DNA of 11,021 nt from contig RFZT01000053.1 in NCBI GenBank assembly GCA_009920585.1, positions 1 through 11,021 of the forward strand. Direction: 5' to 3'. The stretch is from a bacterium. Its GTDB lineage: Bacteria; Verrucomicrobiota; Verrucomicrobiia; Chthoniobacterales; Terrimicrobiaceae. The notes beneath the pieces were generated by a model, which worked only from the letters and a program-made list of their open reading frames with translations, made no database searches and had not been told where the DNA came from. The position numbers and the translations under genes are program-made. Below, piece after piece: positions 1 to 7,458 of this stretch. Position 1 is the stretch's first letter. Every line of letters begins with the position of its first letter.

Positions 1-2
1 AA

Positions 3-329
3 TGTGGGTATCTGGAGAAGAACCGAGAGTGGAATTTCACTTGGGTATTCAGCCCGTTCTGGCGGTTTTATTTCAATACCGAGCCGGGACACAATGTGGT
101 CATCGGGAACAAGGTGGTGGAGATGACTCAGGACCGGATCGTGGTTATCCCGCCGCACCGTCAATTCCACTGCCGCTCGACTCGCACCTCTCTTCGCAAT
201 GGCACCAAAATGCACTTCATGAAGCGGAGCAATCCTATTCCAAAGGGAAGGCATTTTTTTCAGATTGGAGCAATGCCAAGGCTCGTATCCGTGCCAATAT
301 ATCTGTGCAGTGCAAATCCGAATCCTTGA
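3..329 (+). pseudogene. AraC-family regulator remnant (N-terminal sensor domain only)
   Basis: The frame is open from the left edge to a TGA at 327-329. The first two thirds resemble the cupin-like sensor half of AraC-type regulators, with a patch reading SPFWRFYFNTEPGHNVVIG, then TQDRIVVIPPH. This layout (an aromatic-rich FWR-Y-N segment, then a beta-strand ending in IPP) is typical of many AraC regulators in Verrucomicrobiota. From about base 210 the similarity fades and the frame ends after some 40 doubtful residues. No AraC helix-turn-helix region, which normally forms the last ~100 residues, can be found in any frame up to 754. The true start lies outside the window. I therefore read it as a truncated, inactive gene. 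A short stand-alone cupin protein is the alternative but seems less likely. Confidence 0.5.
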
Positions 330-754
330 TTTTGCAGAGCGCGATCTGCAATCAGGTTTCTTTTTTATGAGGCCCAGCAGCCCGGTATTGGAGAGTATTT
401 TCTTGATTCAATTTATTCAGAAATCGACTCTCTTTTACTCTTTGAAGGGATTCACAAGCAGGTCTTCGTTTACCATCGGCAGCTTTGCAGAAGATTTTCC
501 CTACGCGATTTACTATAGCATAGAGAGCGATGAATCTCTGTTTGGCGCGTATTAGATTTGCGCTGAGATACCCCATCAATTGAAGACCAACTTCGGTCGA
601 TTTAGAGCAATCTGGGGCATCAATAACATTAAAAACGCATCATACCACTACCCCGAAACGTTAGTGCTCGATGAGACAAAAGCTCCGATGAGCTATAAAA
701 GTCTACCGTCAACCATCCTCAATTTCTCGCCAACGACTTTGCTAGACCGATAGA
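330..754. other. Gene-poor stretch, no recognisable coding sequence
   Basis: About 425 bases lie between the AraC relic and the phosphatase gene. Short open frames exist on both strands, but their translations match no family I know and look like random sequence. The only structure seen is near 666-694, where GCTC(C)GATGAG occurs twice; the second copy forms a small perfect inverted repeat (AGCTC, loop CGAT, GAGCT, 681-694). It is followed by TATAAA at 694-699, a possible -10 element for the downstream operon, but no convincing -35 hexamer lies at the right distance. The stretch may be decayed coding sequence of the former regulator or its target. Confidence 0.5.
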
Positions 755-1768
755 ATGATTGTGATGAGCGAGACGATTCATGAGACCCTGCGGTCGCTTC
801 TTTGCGAGCTTGGCATTGCCATCCGCGATGCGGTGATAACGCAGCGCTGCGGACTGGATGCAGCCGCTCTATCCACCGTGACCGGTCACGCTGGGGGCGA
901 CACCATTTTTGCCATCGATAGGTTCGGTGAAGAAGCCATTTTGACGTGGTTTCGATCTCACTGGCCGAACGAGCATCCTGTTCAGATCGTGATGGAAGGT
1001 CTCGAGGACGAGTTGTGCTTTCCGGAGGGTACCGCGGTAAGCTCGACCGATTGGAAGTGCATCATTGATCCTATCGATGGAACTCGCGGAATCATGTACG
1101 ACAAGCGAAATGCTTGGGCGCTTGCTGCCATAGCTCCGCAATCTGGAGATCAAACGATGCTCTCGGAAGTCATAGCCGCGTCGATGACTGAAATTCCAAC
1201 ATCGCGACATTGGAGGGCAGATCAGTTCAGCGCCACGCGGTCGGGCAACTTGATCGCCAATGCCTTTGATGTTCGTTTGGGAATGAGCATCGAATGCGAT
1301 TTACCTAAACCATCGCGCGCCACCAATTTCAACAATGGCTTTTCCTCCTTGGTGAAGTTTTTTCCTGAAGGACGAACACTCACCGCCCAAATTGAGGAAC
1401 GACTTTGGGACGAACTTGTCGGTCTCAACCGATCCATATCCCCATTGATCTTCGATGACCAATACATCTGCACAGGGGGTCAGTTCCATGAACTGATGTC
1501 GGGTCGGGATCGACTCATCGGTGACCTCCGGCCACTTGTTTACCGGACTCTCGATATCGACTCCTCACTGCTTTGCCACCCCTACGATTGCTGTACGGCC
1601 ATGCTACTTGAGAAGTCGGGTGTTATTTACGAACACCCTCTCGGAGGCTTTCCGGATGCGCCACTGGATACAGAGTCGGGAGTGCCTTGGATCGCCTATG
1701 CCAATGAAAACTTGGCCACACAAGCACGTCCTGTATTGAATAAGATCCTGAAGCAATTCCTTGTATGA
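755..1768 (+). CDS. Inositol-monophosphatase-family phosphatase
   Basis: This 337-residue protein belongs to the lithium-sensitive, Mg-dependent sugar/inositol phosphatase superfamily (IMPase/FBPase/CysQ). The metal-binding signature DPIDGT is at residues 105-110. An upstream acidic segment (E81 in MEGLEDE) sits where the family has its metal-ligand Glu. The second signature, normally W-D-x-A-(A/G), is represented by Y-D278-C-C-T-A. The N-terminal GGDTIFAIDRFGEEAI (47-62) fits the usual GD-x-T-x-x-D-x-x-(A/G)-E pattern. The length is above the usual 260-280, with extra sequence in the middle. Substrate cannot be told from sequence; inositol phosphate, fructose bisphosphate, PAP or another sugar phosphate are all possible. 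An ATG at 764 is an equally plausible start; neither has a clear Shine-Dalgarno. The stop overlaps the next gene as ATGA, so it heads a translationally coupled operon. Confidence 0.8.
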   Translation: MIVMSETIHETLRSLLCELGIAIRDAVITQRCGLDAAALSTVTGHAGGDTIFAIDRFGEEAILTWFRSHWPNEHPVQIVMEGLEDELCFPEGTAVSSTDWKCIIDPIDGTRGIMYDKRNAWALAAIAPQSGDQTMLSEVIAASMTEIPTSRHWRADQFSATRSGNLIANAFDVRLGMSIECDLPKPSRATNFNNGFSSLVKFFPEGRTLTAQIEERLWDELVGLNRSISPLIFDDQYICTGGQFHELMSGRDRLIGDLRPLVYRTLDIDSSLLCHPYDCCTAMLLEKSGVIYEHPLGGFPDAPLDTESGVPWIAYANENLATQARPVLNKILKQFLV

Positions 1769-2397
1769 ACCGCGAGCGAATACTGGCCATGCTTGGTGCA
1801 ACGATCCTGAAGTCTCTTTTCATGACTCTTCGGATTCGCGTTGTGGACGAATCGGGCTTTCAGAAGGATACCTCCACCGACCCTGTGCTGTTTTGCTTTT
1901 GGCACAATCGCATATTGGGCATCACCTTTGCGTTTCAGCGCATTTATCCCAAGCATCGGCGAGGAGTGACCGTTCTCACGAGTGCCAGCAAGGATGGAGA
2001 AATACTCGCCCGTCTCGTGGCAGAGTTTCGAATGGGATCCGTTCGTGGATCGAGTTCTCGAGGAGGCTCGCGAGCCTTGTTAGAACTGATTCGGCTAGTT
2101 CAATCTGGGAGAGACATTGCCATCACGCCGGATGGTCCCCGCGGCCCACGATATAGCCTTGGCCCGGGCGTCATCCAACTCGCCCAATCCACCGGCGCCA
2201 AGATCCTGCCTCTCCACGCTCAATTCTCACGCTGCTTTCAAATGAAAACTTGGGATGGATTCATCATCCCGTTGCCATTTTCGAGCGTGTCGATCAATGT
2301 GGGTAGCCCGATACGTATTCCAGAGGAAGCAACTCATACGGAATTCGAGTTCGAACGAAACAAACTGGAGGAAATTTTAAAACATGGTGCGGATTGA
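1765..2397 (+). CDS. Lysophospholipid-acyltransferase-like protein (DUF374 family)
   Basis: This 210-residue protein has the length and motifs of the DUF374 branch of the LPLAT acyltransferase superfamily. Visible motifs are FCFWHNRILG (43-52) with the presumed catalytic His47, VRGSSSRGGSRAL (93-105), and the strongly conserved TPDGPRGPRY (121-130). This family acts at the inner membrane on lipid or lipid-A-type acceptors; the exact acceptor is unknown. The N-terminal ~25 residues are mildly hydrophobic and may give membrane contact, but there is no clear signal peptide. The start ATG overlaps the phosphatase stop (ATGA) and the 3' end overlaps folD by 14 bases, so all three genes should be co-translated from one mRNA. 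Family assignment is firm; biochemical role is inferred. Confidence 0.85.
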   Translation: MNRERILAMLGATILKSLFMTLRIRVVDESGFQKDTSTDPVLFCFWHNRILGITFAFQRIYPKHRRGVTVLTSASKDGEILARLVAEFRMGSVRGSSSRGGSRALLELIRLVQSGRDIAITPDGPRGPRYSLGPGVIQLAQSTGAKILPLHAQFSRCFQMKTWDGFIIPLPFSSVSINVGSPIRIPEEATHTEFEFERNKLEEILKHGAD

Positions 2398-3262
2398 TGG
2401 AAACGCCGTTGCGGCGAAGGTAATGGAGGAAACCCGAATCAGAATTGCAGCCCTCGCGCAGCGTGGCATCACGCCCGGCTTGGCTGTTGTACTCGTCGGT
2501 GATGACCCTGCTTCGCGTGCCTATGTTCGCTCAAAAGACCGCAAAGCCGCCGAACTGGGTCTGCATTCTGTAAAAAAAGAACTCAAGGCCGACACGACTC
2601 AGGCTGAACTTTTGGCCGTGGTCGCCGAGTTGAATGCCGATCCGTCCATCCACGGCATTCTCGTTCAGTCGCCGCCACCGCCCCAGATTGACGAAGCAGA
2701 AATCGTAAAGGCGATCGACCCCAGCAAAGATGTGGATGGATTCCACCCAGTGAATGTCGCCAAGTTGGCTATGGAAGATCCATCGGGATTTGTCCCCTGC
2801 ACACCGCTTGGCTGCATACGACTTTTGATTGAAGCTGGAATCGAAACTGCGGGGCGCAAGGCTGTCGTGGTCGGGAGGAGCATGATTGTCGGCAAACCTA
2901 TGGCCCTACTTTTGATGAAGCGTGGACCGGGCGGCGACGCCACGGTGACAGTTGCGCATTCTCGCACTCGCGACTTGGCATCAGTGACGCGTGAGGCGGA
3001 TATTATTATCGCCGCGATTGGGCGCCCGCATTTTCTCGGAGCTAACCACATCCGCGAAGGAGCCGTCGTCATCGACGTTGGCATCAATCGCATCGAGGAT
3101 CCGTCTCATCCTAAAGGCTACCGGCTCGTTGGAGATGTGGATTACGATGCTGTCGCGGAAAAATGCGCAGCTATCACTCCCGTTCCGGGAGGTGTAGGCC
3201 CAATGACCATTGCGATGCTGATGTCGAACTGCGTGACCGCCGCCGAGCGACTTGCGGGTTGA
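2384..3262 (+). CDS. folD: FolD: methylenetetrahydrofolate dehydrogenase/cyclohydrolase
   Basis: This 292-residue, full-length bifunctional enzyme interconverts 5,10-methylene-, methenyl- and 10-formyl-tetrahydrofolate, supplying one-carbon units in the cytosol. The catalytic region is Y47-V-R-S-K51, matching the family Tyr/Lys pair. Q95 and D118 (in KDVDGFHP) match the other active-site residues. The Rossmann segment VVVGRSMIVGKPMALLL and the C-terminal ITPVPGGVGPMTIAMLM are clear. One deviation: the usual VQLPLP block reads VQSPPPP (94-100). A GGAGG Shine-Dalgarno lies at 2367-2371, 12 bases before the ATG, inside the preceding gene. Its 10-formyl-THF product feeds purine synthesis, though purA nearby is on the opposite strand and in a separate unit. 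Confidence 0.97.
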   Translation: MVRIDGNAVAAKVMEETRIRIAALAQRGITPGLAVVLVGDDPASRAYVRSKDRKAAELGLHSVKKELKADTTQAELLAVVAELNADPSIHGILVQSPPPPQIDEAEIVKAIDPSKDVDGFHPVNVAKLAMEDPSGFVPCTPLGCIRLLIEAGIETAGRKAVVVGRSMIVGKPMALLLMKRGPGGDATVTVAHSRTRDLASVTREADIIIAAIGRPHFLGANHIREGAVVIDVGINRIEDPSHPKGYRLVGDVDYDAVAEKCAAITPVPGGVGPMTIAMLMSNCVTAAERLAG

Positions 3263-3269
3263 TCGCTCG
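3244..3269 (+). terminator. Hairpin over the folD stop, possible weak terminator
   Basis: A perfect 7-bp inverted repeat, CGAGCGA (3244-3250) and TCGCTCG (3263-3269), encloses a 12-base loop that contains the folD TGA. It is followed by a pyrimidine-rich run with a TTTT near 3283-3286, not an immediate U-tract. It sits between convergent transcripts (folD on +, cheW-like on -), where a terminator would be expected. The missing tight U-tract makes this uncertain. Confidence 0.35.
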
Positions 3270-3300
3270 CTTCTCTCGCTGACTTTTCTGTTACGAAAAA

Positions 3301-3585
3301 CTAAAAAAGTTCGGCAACCGGTTTGATTTCGTCAGCCGCGATGACCTTATCGATATCGAGAAGGCTTTTCACCGCTCCTTTAACCTTGCCGCGAAGATTG
3401 ATGACGCCTTTGACGTAGGGAGGCATTTGAGGAACCATCGTGATGTGAAGCATCGTAATGATTTCATGAACTTTAAGAACAGGAACGCCATAACCCTCGT
3501 TCGCCAGCGCGAACGTGAGATATTTTCCAGCCAAATTTGAACGGAAAGAGGTCGATTCTGATGGTGCGGCTACGACTTTTTCCAT
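3301..3585 (-). CDS. CheW-like protein with an internal deletion
   Basis: CheW couples chemoreceptors to the kinase CheA. Residues 21-68 are a clear CheW N-terminal half: KYLTFALANEGYGVPVLKVH, then VPQMPPYVKGVINLRGKV. Residues 69-86, KGAVKSLLDIDKVIAADE, match the very C-terminal strand of CheW (the usual K-x-LLDIDRVL element). Family proteins have roughly 70-80 residues between these blocks; here they are joined directly in frame at about residues 67-70. The protein is therefore 94 residues instead of about 150-170. Half of the double beta-barrel fold would be missing, so normal coupling function is doubtful. No cheA, receptor or other chemotaxis gene is nearby. It may be a decaying gene with an intact frame, or a real minimal protein. 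No clear Shine-Dalgarno precedes the ATG. It lies 47 bases after the TrhO-RluA stop on the same strand. Confidence 0.75.
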   Translation of the reverse strand: MEKVVAAPSESTSFRSNLAGKYLTFALANEGYGVPVLKVHEIITMLHITMVPQMPPYVKGVINLRGKVKGAVKSLLDIDKVIAADEIKPVAELF

Positions 3586-3632
3586 GTCCGCGGAGTAATG
3601 CGGCGAAATCCATTTTCTAGCAAAATGTCGAA

Positions 3633-5447
3633 CTATTTAAGATTCACCCACGTTGGGAGGGACGTTTCGAAATTAATCCTCTGATGACTTAGAGGGTGAT
3701 TAAAAGCCAGTTTCCAAGCGTGCAAACAGAGAGGTGGATCGTCGACCGAGAGCGTTTGGCGCGATGTCAAATTCTGATCAGGCTGATAAAGAGGATCGCC
3801 CACGACCGGCATCCCCATGTGCCAGAGGTGGACTCTTATTTGATTCGTTCGGCCCGTGAGAGGCATGGCTTCTAGGAGCGTTGTTCCATCCGCGAAATGT
3901 TCGAGCACCCGAAACTCCGTGCGGGAGGACATGCCATGGATGGGATCTACTGTCCGTCCCCCCCCATCAACTGGGGAAGTGCCAATCGGAGCATCGCAAA
4001 AGAATTGCGTTTCCGCAGGACGACCAAGCACACGAACCAGATACGTTTTTTCTACCTCGCCACGTTCGAATTGGGGTTGGAGGAGTTTTGCAAAATGTCG
4101 CGTGCGCGAAAAAACCACGATCCCCGTCGTGTTGGCATCCAAGCGGTGAGCCGGGCGCGGCTTTTGAGGATGGTAAACTTTTTGGAGAAGGGACTGGAGC
4201 GTATTGAGATTGAATCGCCCACTTGGATGCACGGGGAGCGGGGCTGGCTTATTCACCACGATGATAGCCTCATCCTCGTACAGGAGGCGAATATTAGGAT
4301 TCACGTCCGGCTCGATGGTCGATGGGAGCTTTCGGAAGTAACGCTCACCGGAACGCACGATTTGCTCCGGATCCACAGGATTTTTATCGCGTCCAAGGAG
4401 ATGCTTGTTTTGGAAAATCTGAGCCCATTCCGCAGGCTCCGAGTGAGCAAATATCGCTCCCAAGGCCGCCAGAATGGTCTGCTCATCTTGATCCAATGGG
4501 ATAGTGAGCGGACGGAAATTATCGTAGGCCGTACTGCCTGGAAGAGGCGTTGAGGCTTCGCGGATAGCCGACTCCCTCATCTCGATGTGTGCGGCCATTT
4601 GTTCAGCGCGTGTCTGGAAGCAGTAAGGGCAGGATTTGTCCGGCACATAGCGCTCATCACTCTGATCGGTTTCCGAGAGCGGGCTGAGGCATTTAAAGCA
4701 CTGCATCGTCTCGGTCTCACGGAGAGCGGGATCCACTCCCACACGTTGATCAAAAACAAAGCACTCCCCATCGTAATGAGCGCCTCCGCACTCCTCAAAA
4801 TACTTCAAAATGCCACCATCGAGTTGGTAGATCTGGCGGAATCCCTCTCGCTCCATGTAGGGCCCCGCTTTTTCACAGCGGATGCCGCCGGTGCAAAACA
4901 TCACGACTGGCTCGTCCTTGAGAGATTCCGGAAGACGTTCCACCGCTTGGGGAAAATCTCGAAAGTGATCAATCCCTGCTGGGAGTGCCCCGCGAAAGGT
5001 TCCCAACTTGATCTCATAGTCGTTACGCGTGTCCAGAAGGGTGATGCGGCGCCCCTCATCGAGCCATTGTTTGAGCGTGGCGGCAGGGAGTTTCGGCGAC
5101 GTGCGCTGGGCGGGATTGATCCCATCCACACCGAAGGCGATGATTTCTTTTTTGATCCTCACGAGCATTCGCGAGAAGGGTTGGTGGTCGCTTTCGCTGG
5201 TTTTGACGGCAAGGCCCTCCAATCCCGGAATGCTCCTCAACTCCGCTAGAAGGAGATCGATTTCTGCTGAACCTCCCGCGACAAAGAGATTAATTCCCTC
5301 CGTACTGATCAGAATCGTGCCCTTCAACTTCCATCCTTTGCAGAGGCTGAGAAGACGCTGGCGGAGAGACTTGAGATCGCTCAGTTCCGCGAAGCGGTAA
5401 GCCGCAATGTTCGTGATTGAGGTTGGGTTCAGAACTGACGCAGACAT
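3633..5447 (-). CDS. Fused TrhO-type tRNA sulfurtransferase/hydroxylase and RluA-type pseudouridine synthase
   Basis: One reading frame of 604 residues carries two RNA-modification enzymes. Residues ~10-285 match TrhO/YceA, which makes 5-hydroxyuridine at tRNA position 34. They comprise an N-terminal ferredoxin-like part, a rhodanese domain with FCTGGIRCEKA (catalytic Cys185, Cys191), and a CxxC...CxxC pair (C250, C253, C273, C276) that probably binds zinc. Residues ~315-375 look like a divergent S4-type RNA-binding segment ending in VRSGERYFRKLP. Residues ~385-604 are an RluA-family pseudouridine synthase with NKPAPLPVHPSGR, HRLDANTTGIVVFS (catalytic Asp437) and LTGRTNQIRVHLWHMG. The ATG at 5447 is preferred: it has GGAG upstream and clears the uppS stop by 7 bases. 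An upstream ATG at 5468 would add seven residues and overlap uppS. RNA targets are inferred from the families. Confidence 0.88.
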   Translation of the reverse strand: MSASVLNPTSITNIAAYRFAELSDLKSLRQRLLSLCKGWKLKGTILISTEGINLFVAGGSAEIDLLLAELRSIPGLEGLAVKTSESDHQPFSRMLVRIKKEIIAFGVDGINPAQRTSPKLPAATLKQWLDEGRRITLLDTRNDYEIKLGTFRGALPAGIDHFRDFPQAVERLPESLKDEPVVMFCTGGIRCEKAGPYMEREGFRQIYQLDGGILKYFEECGGAHYDGECFVFDQRVGVDPALRETETMQCFKCLSPLSETDQSDERYVPDKSCPYCFQTRAEQMAAHIEMRESAIREASTPLPGSTAYDNFRPLTIPLDQDEQTILAALGAIFAHSEPAEWAQIFQNKHLLGRDKNPVDPEQIVRSGERYFRKLPSTIEPDVNPNIRLLYEDEAIIVVNKPAPLPVHPSGRFNLNTLQSLLQKVYHPQKPRPAHRLDANTTGIVVFSRTRHFAKLLQPQFERGEVEKTYLVRVLGRPAETQFFCDAPIGTSPVDGGGRTVDPIHGMSSRTEFRVLEHFADGTTLLEAMPLTGRTNQIRVHLWHMGMPVVGDPLYQPDQNLTSRQTLSVDDPPLCLHAWKLAFNHPLSHQRINFETSLPTWVNLK

Positions 5448-5454
5448 AGCAAAC

Positions 5455-6162
5455 TCACACTCCGCCATATCGGCGTGAACGCGATTGAAAATCCTCCAGA
5501 GCCGCGAGGAAATCTGCCTTCTCGAATTCCGGCCAGAATTTTTTGGTCACATGGATTTCTGTGTAGCTGAGCTGCCAAAGGAGAAAATTGGAGATCCGCA
5601 TTTCGCCTGAGGTTCGAATTAGGAGATCGGGATCTGGAATGCCGGCGGTATCCAAGCGGGCGTCGAAAATCTCAGGGGTGATATCCTCCTCGCGGAGTGC
5701 ACCGGCGGCAACATCGCGAGAGATGGATTTGACGGCATCGATGATCTCCGTGCGACCGCTGTAGTTGATCGCCAGCACAAGATGCAGTCGAGTATTGGAG
5801 GCTGTGGCTGCCATCACTTCCTGCAACTTGCGTTGACAGACGGAGGGCAGTTCCTTGCGACGACCGATGTGATGAAGGCGAATGCCTTCCCGTACCATTT
5901 CGTCCCGCTTTTGGTTGAGAAATTTTTCCAGCAAAAGCATGAGGCCATTGACCTCAAGAGCCGGACGCTTCCAGTTCTCTGACGAAAATGCGTAGAGCGT
6001 GAGATACTCCACCCCTGTATCTAGACACGATTGAACGCAGCGCTCAATCGACTTCGCCCCAGCCTCGTGGCCCGCTAGACGTGGCAGTCCACGCTGCTGC
6101 GCCCATCGTCCATTGCCATCCATGATGACGGCCACGTGTTTGGGGGTTCCGCTCACAATCAA
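5455..6162 (-). CDS. uppS: Isoprenyl transferase (undecaprenyl diphosphate synthase)
   Basis: This 235-residue cis-prenyltransferase condenses isopentenyl diphosphate onto farnesyl diphosphate to make the C55 carrier lipid for peptidoglycan and other envelope polymers. The signature VAVIMDGNGRWA (10-21) carries catalytic Asp15. AFSSENWKRP, the NYSGRTEI segment, and DLLIRTSGEMRISNFLLWQ followed by YTE are all present, and the protein ends in RRYGGV as usual. It is slightly shorter at the N-terminus than E. coli UppS. The frame starts at a TTG whose second base begins the purA TGA, a TTGA overlap. A GTG two codons later (6156) is an alternative start. Either way translation is likely coupled to purA. 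The function is probably essential. Confidence 0.94.
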   Translation of the reverse strand: MIVSGTPKHVAVIMDGNGRWAQQRGLPRLAGHEAGAKSIERCVQSCLDTGVEYLTLYAFSSENWKRPALEVNGLMLLLEKFLNQKRDEMVREGIRLHHIGRRKELPSVCQRKLQEVMAATASNTRLHLVLAINYSGRTEIIDAVKSISRDVAAGALREEDITPEIFDARLDTAGIPDPDLLIRTSGEMRISNFLLWQLSYTEIHVTKKFWPEFEKADFLAALEDFQSRSRRYGGV

Positions 6163-7427
6163 AGTCGGATCGTTTCAGCGCGGCCTGGCCCGATGCTCAC
6201 GATCGAAAGTTTCGCACCCGTGAGTTCCGATATTTTTTTAACATAGGTTCGGGCTTTGGGCGGGAGCTCCGAGAATTTGCGGGCTTTTTCCGTTCCCTTC
6301 AACCAACCCGGCATTTCGATGTAAACCGGTTCACATCGAGCGAGGTCATCACTATCAGTCGGCGGAAAATCAATCACCTTGCCATCGAGTCGGTAGGCAA
6401 CACAGATGCGAATGGTTTCAACGCCATCGAGTCCGTCGAGGTTCGTGATGGCGATTTTGTCGATGCCATTCACCATCGTCGAGTAGCGGGTCGATACCGC
6501 GTCGAACCAACCACAACGGCGCGCACGCCCCGTGGTGGCGCCGTATTCACGACCCATGGCATGAAGAGTGTCGCTCAGCCCTTGATCCTCTGTGGCAAAT
6601 GGGCCTTCACCCACGCGGGTGGTGTAAGCTTTCATCACGCCGAGAACGGAGTCGATCCGGTGTGGCGGCACGCCACTGCCAGTGGAGGCTCCCCCAGCCG
6701 TCGTGTTCGAACTCGTCACAAAGGGATATGTGCCGTGGTCGATGTCCAGGAAGGTTCCCTGCGCGCCTTCAAATAGCATGCTTTGTTTCAACTCCAAAGC
6801 GCGGTGGAGGAAAATGACGGTATTGGTAACAAAAGGACGAAGCTTCTCGCCGGCGGCGAGGTAATCTTGGAGGATTTTTTTGCCATTGAGGGGCGCGAGG
6901 CCGTGACTCTTGAGGATCTCGTTGTTTTCCTTGATTCGTTGAGTGAGTTTTGCGGTAAAAACGTCCGGGCGCATGAGATCGCCCATGCGAAGGCCTGTGC
7001 GCGAAGCTTTGTCGGCGTAAGCTGGTCCGATGCCCCGCTTCGTAGTGCCGATTTTTTTGCTTCCTTTTTGAACCTCGCGCAACTCGTCAAGCGATCGATG
7101 GTAAGGCAAAACAAGGTGAGCCGCATCGCTGATGAGAAGGTTCTTTCCGACTTTAACTCCACGTGCCAAGAGGCCGTCGATTTCGCCAACAAGCGAGACG
7201 GGGTCAATCACGACACCGTTACCGATCACGCAGGTTTTTGACCGGCGAAGGATGCCGGAGGGAATGAGATGGAGAACGTATTTCTCTCCACCGATGACGA
7301 TCGTGTGTCCGGCATTATTTCCTCCCTGGCTGCGAACGACGATGTCGGCCTCATCCGTGAGAAAATCGATAATCTTTCCTTTTCCTTCGTCACCCCACTG
7401 CGCACCAACAAGTATTGTATTTGGCAT
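6159..7427 (-). CDS. purA: Adenylosuccinate synthetase
   Basis: This 422-residue, full-length cytosolic enzyme condenses IMP with aspartate using GTP, the first committed step to AMP. The P-loop-like GDEGKGK (12-18) with catalytic Asp13 and QGGNNAGHT with His41 occupy the same positions as in E. coli PurA. Further conserved blocks are VIGNGVVIDP, GTTKRGIGPAYADK, LFEGAQGTFLDIDHGTYP and TGRARRCGWFD. The ATG at 7427 gives the standard MPNTILVGAQWGDEGKG start; no strong Shine-Dalgarno precedes it. It is the first gene of the purA-uppS-TrhO/RluA unit, with the promoter presumably in 7428-7500. TTGTCA at 7465-7470 on the minus strand is a possible -35, but I see no good -10 at the right distance. 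Confidence 0.97.
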   Translation of the reverse strand: MPNTILVGAQWGDEGKGKIIDFLTDEADIVVRSQGGNNAGHTIVIGGEKYVLHLIPSGILRRSKTCVIGNGVVIDPVSLVGEIDGLLARGVKVGKNLLISDAAHLVLPYHRSLDELREVQKGSKKIGTTKRGIGPAYADKASRTGLRMGDLMRPDVFTAKLTQRIKENNEILKSHGLAPLNGKKILQDYLAAGEKLRPFVTNTVIFLHRALELKQSMLFEGAQGTFLDIDHGTYPFVTSSNTTAGGASTGSGVPPHRIDSVLGVMKAYTTRVGEGPFATEDQGLSDTLHAMGREYGATTGRARRCGWFDAVSTRYSTMVNGIDKIAITNLDGLDGVETIRICVAYRLDGKVIDFPPTDSDDLARCEPVYIEMPGWLKGTEKARKFSELPPKARTYVKKISELTGAKLSIVSIGPGRAETIRL

Positions 7428-7458
7428 AAAAAATGAACTCGTAGCTTTGAGTTTGTAG

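Noticed and set aside
265..555. 96-codon plus-strand frame in the left gene-poor region
   Set aside because: No family resemblance, no ribosome binding site, and composition like non-coding DNA; it does not continue the AraC domain.
3897..5249. Plus-strand frames of about 220 codons antisense to the TrhO/RluA gene
   Set aside because: The opposite strand encodes conserved domains along its full length; these frames resemble nothing known.
6783..7241. 152-codon plus-strand frame antisense to purA
   Set aside because: Shadow of highly conserved purA; no independent evidence of coding.
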